Of a DNA stretch of 10,305 nt, positions 1-6,576 are shown in pieces. This stretch comes from Clostridia bacterium (GTDB taxonomy: Bacteria > Bacillota > Clostridia > DUPQ01): contig JAUUZV010000069.1 in NCBI GenBank assembly GCA_030592085.1, positions 1 through 10,305 on the forward strand, written 5' to 3'. The notes beneath the pieces were generated by a model. It was given only the letters and a program-made list of their open reading frames with translations, was not told the DNA's origin and searched no databases. The position numbers were made by a program, and so were the translations under genes. The stretch's first letter is position 1. Every line of letters begins with the position of its first letter.

Positions 1-512
1 AAAGTGACAGTTATTTCGTGTAAAAACTTACTGTTCTTAACTGGCTTACCATTAAAACGATTTTGTAAAGCCCCTAGAGACATTCCATATATATTACCAA
101 TCATAATCATTCTAATGGCACCTAGGATTCCAAGTGCTTTTGATTGGCCATAAGAATCTATAACTGACTGCCATAACTTAGCTTCTACTAACCCTTTATT
201 ATTTGCATATTCTTTTGAAAATAAAATTGCTGTAGAGTCTTCTTTTGAAATTGTTTTAGTATCACCTAATAGAATAAGATTAATTTCACTAGCACTTATA
301 CCTGAGGCTAGTGCTACTTTAGTGTGTCCAGTGGCACACATCTCACAGCCATTAACTTCTGTTACTGCCAACATAATTCGTTCTATAAAAGCTGAATCAA
401 TTTCATTCGATTTTTTGCTCTTCCTTAGATGTTTGATAGTTCTAATACCTTTTACCATAGTGGTATAACATTCAGGTAACGAATAATGTTTCTTATAAAA
501 TTCTTGTGGCAT
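1..512 (-). CDS. AhpD/carboxymuconolactone decarboxylase-family protein (partial, 3' end outside window)
   Basis: The first 170 residues are visible on the minus strand; the C-terminus lies beyond the left edge. ATG at 512-510 follows an AAGGAG site with good spacing. The key motif is E52-V-N-G-C56-E-M-C59-A-T-G-H63, the E-x3-C-x2-C-x3-H signature of AhpD-like peroxidase/disulfide reductase proteins, where the CxxC cysteines are the redox pair and Glu and His relay protons. The rest is helical, as in the all-alpha CMD fold, with a Gly/Met-rich helix near 125-148. Family knowledge suggests peroxide or thiol-disulfide redox activity in the cytoplasm; substrate and reductant cannot be told. True decarboxylases lack the CxxC pair, so the redox branch is more likely. 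It is divergent from the Xre regulator at 732, which may or may not control it. Confidence 0.85.
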   Translation of the reverse strand, partial: MPQEFYKKHYSLPECYTTMVKGIRTIKHLRKSKKSNEIDSAFIERIMLAVTEVNGCEMCATGHTKVALASGISASEINLILLGDTKTISKEDSTAILFSKEYANNKGLVEAKLWQSVIDSYGQSKALGILGAIRMIMIGNIYGMSLGALQNRFNGKPVKNSKFLHEITVT

Positions 513-546
513 TTTATCTCCTTAATGACTTTAATATATTTTCATT

Positions 547-552
547 ATTATA
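547..552 (-). promoter_or_regulatory. Predicted -10 box of the AhpD-like gene
   Basis: The minus strand reads TATAAT here, 35 bases upstream of the ATG at 512, overlapping the end of a perfect 10-base palindrome TACTATAGTA (551-560). No good -35 hexamer is visible at 16-18 bases, so the promoter call rests on the consensus -10 and its position only. Confidence 0.45.
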
Positions 553-591
553 CTATAGTAAATATACCCATGAAACAACAGATGCATCAAA

Positions 592-664
592 ACTTAATTA
601 AAAACAAGGGTTTTTCATTATCAAAAAAATGCTTAATTAACCCTTTTTGTTTTTAATTTAAAGT
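592..664. repeat. AT-rich inverted repeat between divergent genes
   Basis: The left arm (592-610, ending in AAAAACAAGGG) and right arm (641-664, beginning CCCTTTTTGTTTTT) are complementary except for small bulges, around a loop of about 30 bases. CTTAATTAA also occurs twice in direct orientation (593-601 and 632-640). Each strand shows a stem followed by T-rich sequence, so it could be a bidirectional terminator. However, it lies upstream of both predicted promoters, so an operator or insulating element is equally possible. Confidence 0.45.
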
Positions 665-680
665 ATAGTTCATTAATAAT

Positions 681-700
681 AGTTATCGTATATGATAACT
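681..700. promoter_or_regulatory. Palindromic operator over the predicted promoter of the Xre gene
   Basis: AGTTATC (681-687) and GATAACT (694-700) are 7-base inverted arms around GTATAT. The whole 20 bases are symmetric apart from one G-T pair. A -10-like TATGAT (691-696) lies within it, without a convincing -35. It sits 31 bases before the ATG of the Xre-type protein. Such regulators usually bind short palindromes as dimers and repress themselves, so autoregulation is inferred. Confidence 0.55.
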
Positions 701-731
701 TGTATAGAGAAGTTATAAAATAGGAGCAATA

Positions 732-1016
732 ATGAGTAAAGCAAGTGTATCATTTTCAAAAGTTAGAGATGACTTAATGAATGATGAATTATTCAAAATT
801 GAATATGAAAATTTAAAAGCAAGATATGAGATAATTTCAGCTATAATTAATGCTAGAATTGAGTTGAATATAACGCAGGAGGAACTTGCAAAGAAAACAG
901 GAACAACAAAATCAAATATTAGTAGATTGGAAAGCGGAAATTATAATCCATCAGTAGATTTTTTAAGTAAAATTGCAAAAGGATTAGATAAAGAACTTCA
1001 CTTTGAACTAAAATAA
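732..1016 (+). CDS. HigA-like Xre-family antitoxin/regulator, apparently without a toxin
   Basis: A 94-residue DNA-binding protein. ATG follows an AGGAGC site (722-727). Residues 1-40 form a helical N-terminal part with the pattern EYENLKARYEI, common in HigA/HTH_3 antitoxins. Residues about 42-69 are the helix-turn-helix: TQEELAKKTG is helix 2 and TTKSNISRLESG contains recognition helix 3. The tail NPSVDFLSKIAKGLDKELHF matches the end of this family. HigA antitoxins usually follow a HigB ribonuclease gene, but no toxin-like ORF lies in the 219 bases upstream or 241 bases downstream. It is therefore a solitary antitoxin relic or a stand-alone repressor. A palindrome covers its likely promoter and a terminator follows 38 bases after the stop, so it is a single-gene transcript. 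Target genes are unknown; its own promoter and the divergent AhpD-like gene are the obvious candidates. Confidence 0.85.
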   Translation: MSKASVSFSKVRDDLMNDELFKIEYENLKARYEIISAIINARIELNITQEELAKKTGTTKSNISRLESGNYNPSVDFLSKIAKGLDKELHFELK

Positions 1017-1054
1017 AATATAAAATTTATTATTTATAAAATAAAATTTATATA

Positions 1055-1083
1055 ACCACAGGACTATAGCCTGTGGTGTTTTT
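1055..1083 (+). terminator. Intrinsic terminator after the Xre regulator
   Basis: ACCACAGG (1055-1062) pairs perfectly with CCTGTGGT (1070-1077) around a 7-base loop and is followed by GTTTTT. This is a clear Rho-independent terminator that separates the regulator from the helicase cluster. Confidence 0.9.
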
Positions 1084-1257
1084 ATGGATATTTACTAATA
1101 ATACATACATTTTGCCTAAAATGTAGTAATATATGCAGTGGAATAAAAGTATACTTATAAAAGTTTCACCATAAATATATTTATAAATTAGAAATAATGT
1201 TATAAGGTGAGCGATTTTTTATTAAATATGATAAAATTAACAGTGAAAGAAGGAACA

Positions 1258-2766
1258 ATGGAAAACGAATTTAGCCAATTAGGTGTAACAGATGAAATAG
1301 TCAAAGCAATTGACGAAATGGGATTTATAACACCTACAATTGTACAAAGCAGAGCAATACCACATATCTTAAAAAATGAAGATGTAATAGTTATGTCAAA
1401 AACAGGAAGTGGAAAGACAGGAGCTTTTGGAATACCAATATTACAACATATTGATAATGAGAGCTTAGTCCCACAAGCACTTATATTAACACCAACCCGT
1501 GAGTTAGCAATTCAAGTGGATAGTGATATTAAACAGATGTCAAAATACAAAAAGATAACTACGACTGCAGTTTATGGTCAACATAATATTCAAACAGAAA
1601 TAACTGCATTAAAAAAAGGAGCATCAATTGTAACTGGAACTCCTGGTCGTGTATTTGATCATATACAAAGACGAACTTTAAATACAAAAAATATAAAGTT
1701 TTTAGTACTTGATGAAGCGGATAGAATGTTAGACATGGGATTTATTGATCAAGTATTTAAGATTGTTAAAACTATTTCTCGCCAACGAGTTACTATGATG
1801 TTTTCAGCAACCATGCCACGAGCGATAAAAATACTTAGTAAATCATATATGAGACAACCAGTAATAATCGAATTAGAATCAGATACTAAAACAGTTGATA
1901 CAACTGAACAAGTATATTACAGAGTAGCTGCCAATGAAAAGAGAACACAACTTGATAGATTATTAAAGTTTGAACAACCAGATGGATGTTTGATTTTTTG
2001 TAATACACGTTTTGAAGTTGATAAAGTAAAAACATATTTAGCCAAGAAGCGATATTTTGTTGGCTCTATTCATGGTGCTAATTCTCAAAATAGTAGAATA
2101 AAGACACTTAATAGGATAAAACAAGGAGAGTTACAAATTGTAGTTGCAACAGATGTAGCAGCTAGAGGGTTACATATTGAAGATCTAACTCATGTAATTA
2201 ATTATGATGTACCAAATGAAAAAGATGCATATGTTCATCGTATAGGACGTACAGGTAGGGCTGGTAAAAGTGGTAAAGCCATTACACTTGCTACTTCAGA
2301 AGATATTATGTCACTATATGAAATAGAAGAACATGTTGGCGCTTTAATGCATGAAGAAGAACTACCAACAGATGAACAAGTAAAAGCAAGTGTAGAACAA
2401 GCAAATGGAAAATGGGCTAATAAAAAAGCACCTGTTTATACTGAACATATTTCAAAGAGAAGCACACATGGAAGTCATAAAACTAAACAACATCATACAA
2501 AACAAGCACCAAAAACAAATTATCAATCTAAGTCCAGTAAAACACATCATACTGAAAAGCCTAAAAAAGCTACAAACGTTGCTGTTGTTAATAAACAATA
2601 TAAACCTAAGGTTAATAGAGAAGCACCAAAGAATACAGAATATAAACCAAGGGCGAATAAACATTATAGACCACAAAAAGCTTATCAGAGAAATGAAGCT
2701 CAAAATGCACCTATAAAAAAGAAAACCATGCTAAGTAAGGTAACTACAATTCTTAAAAAGAAATGA
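1258..2766 (+). CDS. DEAD-box ATP-dependent RNA helicase with long basic tail
   Basis: A 502-residue protein of the CshA/DeaD type, unwinding RNA in cold adaptation, ribosome assembly or RNA decay. I chose ATG 1258 because AAGGAA lies just before it and the Q-motif domain begins there; a GTG at 1207 would add 17 unconserved residues. Motifs in order: F23 with Q30 (Q motif), SKTGSGKT 47-54 (Walker A), PTREL 79-83, TPGR 128-131, DEAD 152-155, SAT 183-185, ATDVAARG 297-304, HRIGRTGRAG 327-336. RecA domain 1 spans about 20-205 and domain 2 about 215-365. Residues about 375-502 are low-complexity, rich in Lys, His, Gln and Asn with few acidic residues, a probable RNA-binding tail. No defined CshA/DbpA C-terminal RNA-binding domain is recognisable. 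It is the first gene of a tight plus-strand cluster, with 15 bases to the next gene. No strong promoter was found in the leader. Confidence 0.95.
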   Translation: MENEFSQLGVTDEIVKAIDEMGFITPTIVQSRAIPHILKNEDVIVMSKTGSGKTGAFGIPILQHIDNESLVPQALILTPTRELAIQVDSDIKQMSKYKKITTTAVYGQHNIQTEITALKKGASIVTGTPGRVFDHIQRRTLNTKNIKFLVLDEADRMLDMGFIDQVFKIVKTISRQRVTMMFSATMPRAIKILSKSYMRQPVIIELESDTKTVDTTEQVYYRVAANEKRTQLDRLLKFEQPDGCLIFCNTRFEVDKVKTYLAKKRYFVGSIHGANSQNSRIKTLNRIKQGELQIVVATDVAARGLHIEDLTHVINYDVPNEKDAYVHRIGRTGRAGKSGKAITLATSEDIMSLYEIEEHVGALMHEEELPTDEQVKASVEQANGKWANKKAPVYTEHISKRSTHGSHKTKQHHTKQAPKTNYQSKSSKTHHTEKPKKATNVAVVNKQYKPKVNREAPKNTEYKPRANKHYRPQKAYQRNEAQNAPIKKKTMLSKVTTILKKK

Positions 2767-2781
2767 GTGTAATAGCGTTTT

Positions 2782-3582
2782 ATGAAAAAAATTGGTGAAG
2801 GTAGAACAGCAGAAGTATATATCAAAGATGATAAAGCTATAAAGTTATTTTATGATTGGTATAAACAACCATATATTGATAAAGAAGAAAACATATCAAA
2901 TATAGCTGCTACTCTTTGTGATTTGGCACCTCAGTGTTTTGGTCAAGTCACCATTAACAAACGAACTGGACTTGTTTTAGAACATATTAGTGGTAAACTT
3001 TTAAAAGATCAATTTTCTAGCAATATTTTTTCAATAAAAAAAATGATTATAATTATGGGACAAAGCCATCGTAAAATTACTAGTAAAAATAGTAATGAAT
3101 TACCTTCCTTTGAAAGTAAGTATTTAAAATTAATAACAAACAGTGAGAGAATTACTGATAGTGATAAAAGTATAATAATTAAATTTTTAAAAGATCAGAT
3201 TAATAATCAAATATGCCATGGTGATTATCATCCTGAAAATATAATCATTGATGAAAAACAACAATTTAGAGTTATTGATTGGACTAATGCTTTCGCTGGG
3301 AATCACTTATTTGATGTTGCTAGAAGTTACTACTTGATAACAAGTGGTGTATCTGTTGTTAAACAACCAATATATATTAAAATTGCTACTTTTTTTATTC
3401 GCTTATTTGCAGGGAAGTGGTATCTAAAAGGATATTTTGAAAAAGAAAAAATACCAAGTGATTTTAAAAAATGGGTATTTATTGTTAAACTCTTAAGATG
3501 GTATGAAGGAATTGTTGAAGAAGAGAAGTTATTAAACAAAGTGGTTTCTAGGACAAATATAAAAAAATTATTTACAAGGTAA
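2782..3582 (+). CDS. Aminoglycoside phosphotransferase/choline kinase-fold protein
   Basis: A 266-residue kinase-like protein. It has a Gly-rich nucleotide loop G5-E-G-R-T-A-E-V-Y, a likely ATP-contacting Lys near K18/K21, the Brenner motif C145-H-G-D148-Y-H-P-E-N153 (catalytic Asp148, metal ligand Asn153), and V164-I-D166-W with the second metal ligand Asp166. These are diagnostic of the APH/choline kinase superfamily, which transfers the ATP gamma-phosphate to hydroxyls on antibiotics or small metabolites. The start is a bit unsure: ATG 2782 has no good ribosome binding site, but it lies 15 bases after the helicase stop, so translational coupling is likely. The C-terminal third has long hydrophobic and basic helices, as in this superfamily. 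Substrate cannot be assigned. Drug resistance is possible, but many such genes in Bacillota act on sugars or choline. Confidence 0.85.
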   Translation: MKKIGEGRTAEVYIKDDKAIKLFYDWYKQPYIDKEENISNIAATLCDLAPQCFGQVTINKRTGLVLEHISGKLLKDQFSSNIFSIKKMIIIMGQSHRKITSKNSNELPSFESKYLKLITNSERITDSDKSIIIKFLKDQINNQICHGDYHPENIIIDEKQQFRVIDWTNAFAGNHLFDVARSYYLITSGVSVVKQPIYIKIATFFIRLFAGKWYLKGYFEKEKIPSDFKKWVFIVKLLRWYEGIVEEEKLLNKVVSRTNIKKLFTR

Positions 3583-3583
3583 T

Positions 3584-3952
3584 ATGTTTATGAAAAAGTT
3601 TGAAGGAAAAGATATAGTATTTATTTGCAAAGTGTTATTAATTATAGCTATTACTTTTTGGATGTATTTATTTATAGATTATGTGATTACAATACTAAAT
3701 GGTGAATCGATTAATTATTATGTAGCAGTAATTTTGTTTATTGAACCAATATTACATTTTTTAGTTTATTTAGCGATTGTAAAAAAATACAAAATTATTT
3801 ATTTTATTGGTACAATATTTATAGGGTTAAATGCATTTTTGTCTATGGGTGGACATATGAGTATAATAGATATGATAGCAGTAGGATTAAGTATAGTATT
3901 ATTGTTTTTTCTTAGTATTAGTAGTAAAACATTATTTTTAGAAGAGAAATAA
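3584..3952 (+). CDS. Small four-helix integral membrane protein, unknown function
   Basis: A 122-residue protein with four predicted membrane segments near residues 11-37, 45-66, 70-88 and 93-111 and a short charged C-terminal tail. I recognise no family. It starts one base after the previous stop. The AAGG site (3576-3579) is 4 bases from ATG 3584 and 10 from the in-frame ATG 3590, so the start could be either. Its 3' end appears to be partly repeated at about 4243-4272, in front of the second paralogue downstream. This shows that the tail of this gene was part of a local tandem duplication. Confidence 0.75.
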   Translation: MFMKKFEGKDIVFICKVLLIIAITFWMYLFIDYVITILNGESINYYVAVILFIEPILHFLVYLAIVKKYKIIYFIGTIFIGLNAFLSMGGHMSIIDMIAVGLSIVLLFFLSISSKTLFLEEK

Positions 3953-4310
3953 ACATTTAGGGGAAATTTCATGAAAAGTATTAAACCTAGAAGAAAACCA
4001 TCTGGATTAGGATTTATAAGTGCAGTTATTTTAATTGTTTTTGGTTTTATTTATACAGTTGTAGGTATGGTTTTCCCATTATACGGTATTATTTTTATTG
4101 TAGTAGGAATTATACAAGTTATATATTATTTTATAGAGAAAAAACGTTTTTCTATAGTTGATATAGTAAATTTGAAAGAAGAAGGTGATCCAATTGATTG
4201 ATGGATTACTAATGAAACTGTAATGTCGGTACAATTCTTATAGGATTAAAAACATTATTTTTAGAAGAAAAATAAATATTTAGGGGAAATTTTATGAAAA
4301 GTATAAAACC
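3920..4310 (+). repeat. Tandem duplication of a roughly 320-bp unit
   Basis: The stretch with ACATTATTTTTAGAAGA, the stop TAA, TAGGGGAAATTT and ATGAAAAGTAT occurs at about 3930-3980 and again at about 4252-4303, an offset of 323 bases between start codons. The first repeat is the true 3' end of the four-helix protein gene; the second is a fragment left between the two paralogues. The copies have diverged and carry small indels, so the duplication is not recent. The coordinates given bracket the first copy and the start of the second; the second continues through its gene to about 4600. Confidence 0.75.
3971..4201 (+). CDS. Truncated paralogue of the zinc-ribbon membrane protein (duplication product)
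   Basis: A 76-residue protein with a basic N-terminus MKSIKPRRKPSGLGF, two membrane helices (about 15-34 and 36-55) and a tail ending EEGDPID. It is closely similar to the next gene throughout, but lacks 12 residues between the helices, 3 in the linker, and the entire zinc ribbon. TAGGGGAAA (3958-3966) is the ribosome binding site. It stops at a TGA (4199-4201) where the paralogue has an AGA Arg codon. Reading past it would give 14 more residues, of which the first 10 still resemble the paralogue, before a TAG. The gene looks intact up to the stop and may be expressed, but it could equally be a decaying copy. Confidence 0.7.
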   Translation: MKSIKPRRKPSGLGFISAVILIVFGFIYTVVGMVFPLYGIIFIVVGIIQVIYYFIEKKRFSIVDIVNLKEEGDPID

Positions 4311-4713
4311 TGGAAGAGGACCATCAGGATTAGGATTTATGGGTGCAGTTATTGTAGTTGTTTTTGGTATTTTTTGGACAATAATTGCAGCATCTATAAC
4401 ATCTGGAGCACCATCAATAATAAGCTTTATTTTTCCATTATTCGGTGTTATTTTTGTTATAGTTGGAATAGTGCAAGTTATATATAATTTTCATAATTTT
4501 AAAGGGAAAAATCGTTTTTCTTTAGTTGATATTGTGGATTCAAAAGAAGAAGGTGATCCAATCGATAGATGGATTACTAATGATGCTGTTATGAAAGATA
4601 ATGAAGCAAATATTAATACTAAGTCACATGATTATAATTATTGTCCATATTGTAAACATAAATTAGATAGTGATGATATATTCTGTCCAAAATGTGGAAA
4701 GGAATTAACTTGA
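4294..4713 (+). CDS. Membrane protein with C-terminal zinc ribbon
   Basis: A 139-residue protein. The N-terminus MKSIKPGRGPSGLGF leads into two hydrophobic segments (about 15-35 and 43-66), then a polar linker and a C-terminal zinc ribbon C117-P-Y-C120 ... C131-P-K-C134-G. This arrangement is known in Bacillota as an uncharacterised zinc-ribbon membrane protein family. The ribbon probably faces the cytoplasm, given the two-helix hairpin, and may bind a protein or nucleic acid; that is inference. ATG follows TAGGGGAAA (4281-4289). It is the complete member of the duplicated pair. Its stop TGA (4711-4713) overlaps the TTG start of the lipoprotein gene, implying translational coupling. Function unknown. 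Confidence 0.8.
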   Translation: MKSIKPGRGPSGLGFMGAVIVVVFGIFWTIIAASITSGAPSIISFIFPLFGVIFVIVGIVQVIYNFHNFKGKNRFSLVDIVDSKEEGDPIDRWITNDAVMKDNEANINTKSHDYNYCPYCKHKLDSDDIFCPKCGKELT

Positions 4714-5135
4714 TAAAGAAAATACTAGTTATATTTTTTAGTATATTCTTAATCCTATCATTAAGCAGTTGTCAAAGCGAAAGTAAAGATAACTGGTTAA
4801 TAATTAGTGATAAACTTTTCAGTAATTTTGATATCTTTGCAGGATGTGGGTTATATTTTTATGAGGAAAACAGTGAAGAAAAAGTTGATATGTTAGTTTA
4901 TGGTAGTGGTGTTAGAATAGCTATATCAGAAGTAGTTAATGTTAACATTGTAGAACAGGAAAAACTATTTTTTAAGGGACAATACTTTTTACCACAATAT
5001 GATCAAAGATTACAATCTAATAATGATTTAGAAATAATAATTATTGACGATAAAACTATTAAGATAAATGATATGATATTTACTCTTGATAATAATAAAG
5101 AACTAATTTTTGCAATCTTAGAGAAAAACAAATAA
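4710..5135 (+). CDS. Putative lipoprotein with TTG start
   Basis: A 141-residue exported protein. The signal peptide has basic LIKK, a hydrophobic core ILVIFFSIFLILSL and the lipobox L18-S-S-C21, so cleavage before C21 and membrane anchoring are expected. I chose TTG 4710 over ATG 4692 because AAAGGA (4698-4703) lies at proper spacing, the signal peptide then begins with the usual short basic region, and TTGA gives a 4-base start/stop overlap with the upstream gene. The mature part (22-141) is acidic and beta-rich in appearance, with no recognised domain and a Cys at 50. The coupling to the zinc-ribbon membrane protein suggests that the two act together at the membrane. Confidence 0.75.
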   Translation: MIKKILVIFFSIFLILSLSSCQSESKDNWLIISDKLFSNFDIFAGCGLYFYEENSEEKVDMLVYGSGVRIAISEVVNVNIVEQEKLFFKGQYFLPQYDQRLQSNNDLEIIIIDDKTIKINDMIFTLDNNKELIFAILEKNK

Positions 5136-5163
5136 TATATAAACAATAAATAAAGGGTTAAAC

Positions 5164-6330
5164 ATGAAAAGAATAACTAGAAATAATATTAATATCTATT
5201 ATTGGTATTTAGGTTTCTTTCAATTACTTGTAGGACCTATTATTACCTTATACTTACTGTACAAAGGACTTAATTTTACAATGATTATGACGCTACAGTC
5301 ATTATTTGCTGTATCTGTTTTTTTACTAGAAGTACCAACTGGTGCCATAAGTGATATATTTGGTCGAAAAAGAAGTTTAGTATTTTCTTGTGTTGCAATG
5401 ATTATTGGAATATTTATATATATCTTAGGTCATAGTTTTTGGGTATTTGCACTTGGTGAATTTACTCTAGCACTAGGTATGACTCTTAAGTCTGGTTCAG
5501 ATACTGCTTTAATATATGATACCTTGCTTGAAAATGGTAGAGAAGGTGAATTTACTAAAATACAAGGGAAAGGTCGTTCTACCATGCTAGGTGTTCAAAT
5601 TGTTGGTTCTGCTATTGTAGGTTATTTATACACAATAAATGAACACCTTCCATTACTATTATCAGCTTTATTAATGTTAATTGCAGGAATAATTGCGATG
5701 TTCTTTGTAGAAACAACTATTCATAAAAAAAGTGAAAAACAAAAATATTTTACATTAATAAAAGAAAGTGGTCGATTCTTATTAACTCATAAAAAGGTGC
5801 GTACTATTGTTATTTACTTCATGTTTTTTATGGTGTTTTTCAGAATAGGATTTTGGTATTATCAACCATACTTTGATGCACTATCTATTGATGTAAAATA
5901 CTTTGGTCTAATTTTTGCTTTTTTCAATATTATTGCCACAGTATTTTCTCGTTTATCTCATAAATATATTAAGTGGACAAAAGGATATTCATTGATTAGC
6001 TTATCAATAATAATGTCATTATCATTTATATTAACAGGTATAACAGCTTTTCCAATTGGAATACTTTTTATAGCTATTCAGCAAATTGCAAGAGGTGTAT
6101 TTAATCCAGTATTTATGAAGTATATGAATAAACATATTGAGTCGACAAAAAGAGCTACAGTTATTTCTTTTAGTAGCTTACTAAATAATGCAGTTATTGC
6201 ACTTGTATTCCCATTAATAGGATATTTGATGGATATAATTGATCCTGTATCAATGAACTTATATACAGGAATATTTATGATGATAGGAACGCTATTTTTC
6301 TTTTTCTTTTTAAAGAAAAAATTAGTATAA
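5164..6330 (+). CDS. MFS transporter, probable exporter
   Basis: A 388-residue polytopic protein with about 12 hydrophobic segments, the usual size for a major facilitator. The loop between helices 2 and 3 carries motif A, G60-A-I-S-D64-I-F-G67-R-K-R, and helix 2 contains EVPTG, typical of drug:proton antiporters and tetracycline-exporter-like clostridial MFS proteins. A charged central loop near 185-200 (HKKSEKQK) separates the two six-helix halves. The C-terminus is Phe/Lys-rich. ATG follows AAAGGG (5152-5157). The substrate cannot be read from sequence. It is the last gene of the plus-strand cluster, and no terminator follows before the attenuator of the ABC-F gene, so read-through into that leader is possible. 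Confidence 0.9.
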   Translation: MKRITRNNINIYYWYLGFFQLLVGPIITLYLLYKGLNFTMIMTLQSLFAVSVFLLEVPTGAISDIFGRKRSLVFSCVAMIIGIFIYILGHSFWVFALGEFTLALGMTLKSGSDTALIYDTLLENGREGEFTKIQGKGRSTMLGVQIVGSAIVGYLYTINEHLPLLLSALLMLIAGIIAMFFVETTIHKKSEKQKYFTLIKESGRFLLTHKKVRTIVIYFMFFMVFFRIGFWYYQPYFDALSIDVKYFGLIFAFFNIIATVFSRLSHKYIKWTKGYSLISLSIIMSLSFILTGITAFPIGILFIAIQQIARGVFNPVFMKYMNKHIESTKRATVISFSSLLNNAVIALVFPLIGYLMDIIDPVSMNLYTGIFMMIGTLFFFFFLKKKLV

Positions 6331-6344
6331 AAACTATTGGAACT

Positions 6345-6372
6345 TATACATTTATATGTTTTATGATATAAT
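6345..6372 (+). promoter_or_regulatory. Extended -10 promoter of the ABC-F leader transcript
   Basis: TGATATAAT (6364-6372) is a perfect TATAAT with an upstream TG, 16 bases after TATACA (6345-6350), a 4/6 match to the -35 box. Transcription would start near 6379, before the ribosome binding site of the leader ORF. This gives the ABC-F gene its own promoter, separate from the MFS gene. Confidence 0.75.
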
Positions 6373-6400
6373 TTATATAGAAATTTAAAGGAAAAGGACC

Positions 6401-6469
6401 ATGAAGGACAAAAACTTAATGCCTCTAGGAATTCGCTTCGAACATAGAAAAGCCAATTTATATCAGTGA
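6401..6469 (+). CDS. 22-codon leader peptide upstream of the ABC-F gene
   Basis: ATG 6401 follows AAAGGA (6387-6392) at 8-base spacing and is read to TGA at 6467-6469. The peptide begins MKDKNLMPLGIRF, continues EHRKANLYQ and ends. It starts about 22 bases after the predicted transcription start and is followed by alternative hairpins and an intrinsic terminator. That matches known leader ORFs whose ribosome stalling or slow translation lets polymerase pass the terminator. Early codons (GGACAAA, 6406-6412) can pair with TTTGTCC just after the stop (6472-6478), so translation would change the RNA fold. I do not recognise the peptide sequence. The codons CGC TTC GAA CAT are richer in GC than those of neighbouring genes. 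Confidence 0.6.
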   Translation: MKDKNLMPLGIRFEHRKANLYQ

Positions 6470-6471
6470 GC

Positions 6472-6548
6472 TTTGTCCGGAGCAAATAATACATAAAGTA
6501 ACTGATGCTTAAAAGTTGGTATGGAAACATATTAAAATTTTTAAGCAT
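6472..6548 (+). promoter_or_regulatory. Alternative RNA structures (putative antiterminator region)
   Basis: TTTGTCC (6472-6478) can pair with leader codons at 6406-6412 or fold locally with GAGCAAA. Next, ATGCTTAAAA (6505-6514) pairs perfectly with TTTTAAGCAT (6539-6548). Inside that loop lies TATGGA (6520-6525), a copy of the terminator's own 5' arm (TATGGA, 6578-6583). It could pair with TCCATA (6596-6601) of the terminator 3' arm and so block termination. The pairings are read by eye; no folding energy was computed. Confidence 0.5.
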
Positions 6549-6576
6549 TAAAAAATAAAAAATGTAAAATCAATAG

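Noticed and set aside
513..731. A HigB-like toxin gene upstream of the antitoxin-like regulator
   Set aside because: No ORF of toxin size and no ribosome binding site there; the region is AT-rich control DNA with inverted repeats.
1207..1257. GTG start for the helicase, 17 codons upstream
   Set aside because: ATG 1258 has a better placed AAGGAA site and matches the usual start of the Q-motif region.
2405..2716. Overlapping ORFs on both strands within the helicase tail
   Set aside because: These are by-products of low-complexity A-rich sequence; no ribosome binding site or family signal, while the helicase frame is clear.
4199..4201. TGA read as Trp (mollicute code 4)
   Set aside because: All Trp codons in the helicase, kinase, MFS, ABC-F and hydrogenase genes are TGG and none of these genes has an internal TGA. 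TGA also ends the helicase and zinc-ribbon genes at sensible points, so the standard bacterial code applies.
6467..6499. Leader peptide extended past TGA to the TAA at 6497-6499 if TGA were Trp
   Set aside because: It would add about 10 residues, but needs code 4, which the rest of the window contradicts.
6078..6548. Minus-strand 156-codon ORF across the MFS end and the ABC-F leader
   Set aside because: It is antisense to the conserved MFS coding region and the leader structures, with no recognisable domain.
6505..6548. Second intrinsic terminator in the ABC-F leader
   Set aside because: The hairpin is followed by A-rich, not T-rich, sequence on the plus strand, so it is better read as a switching structure.
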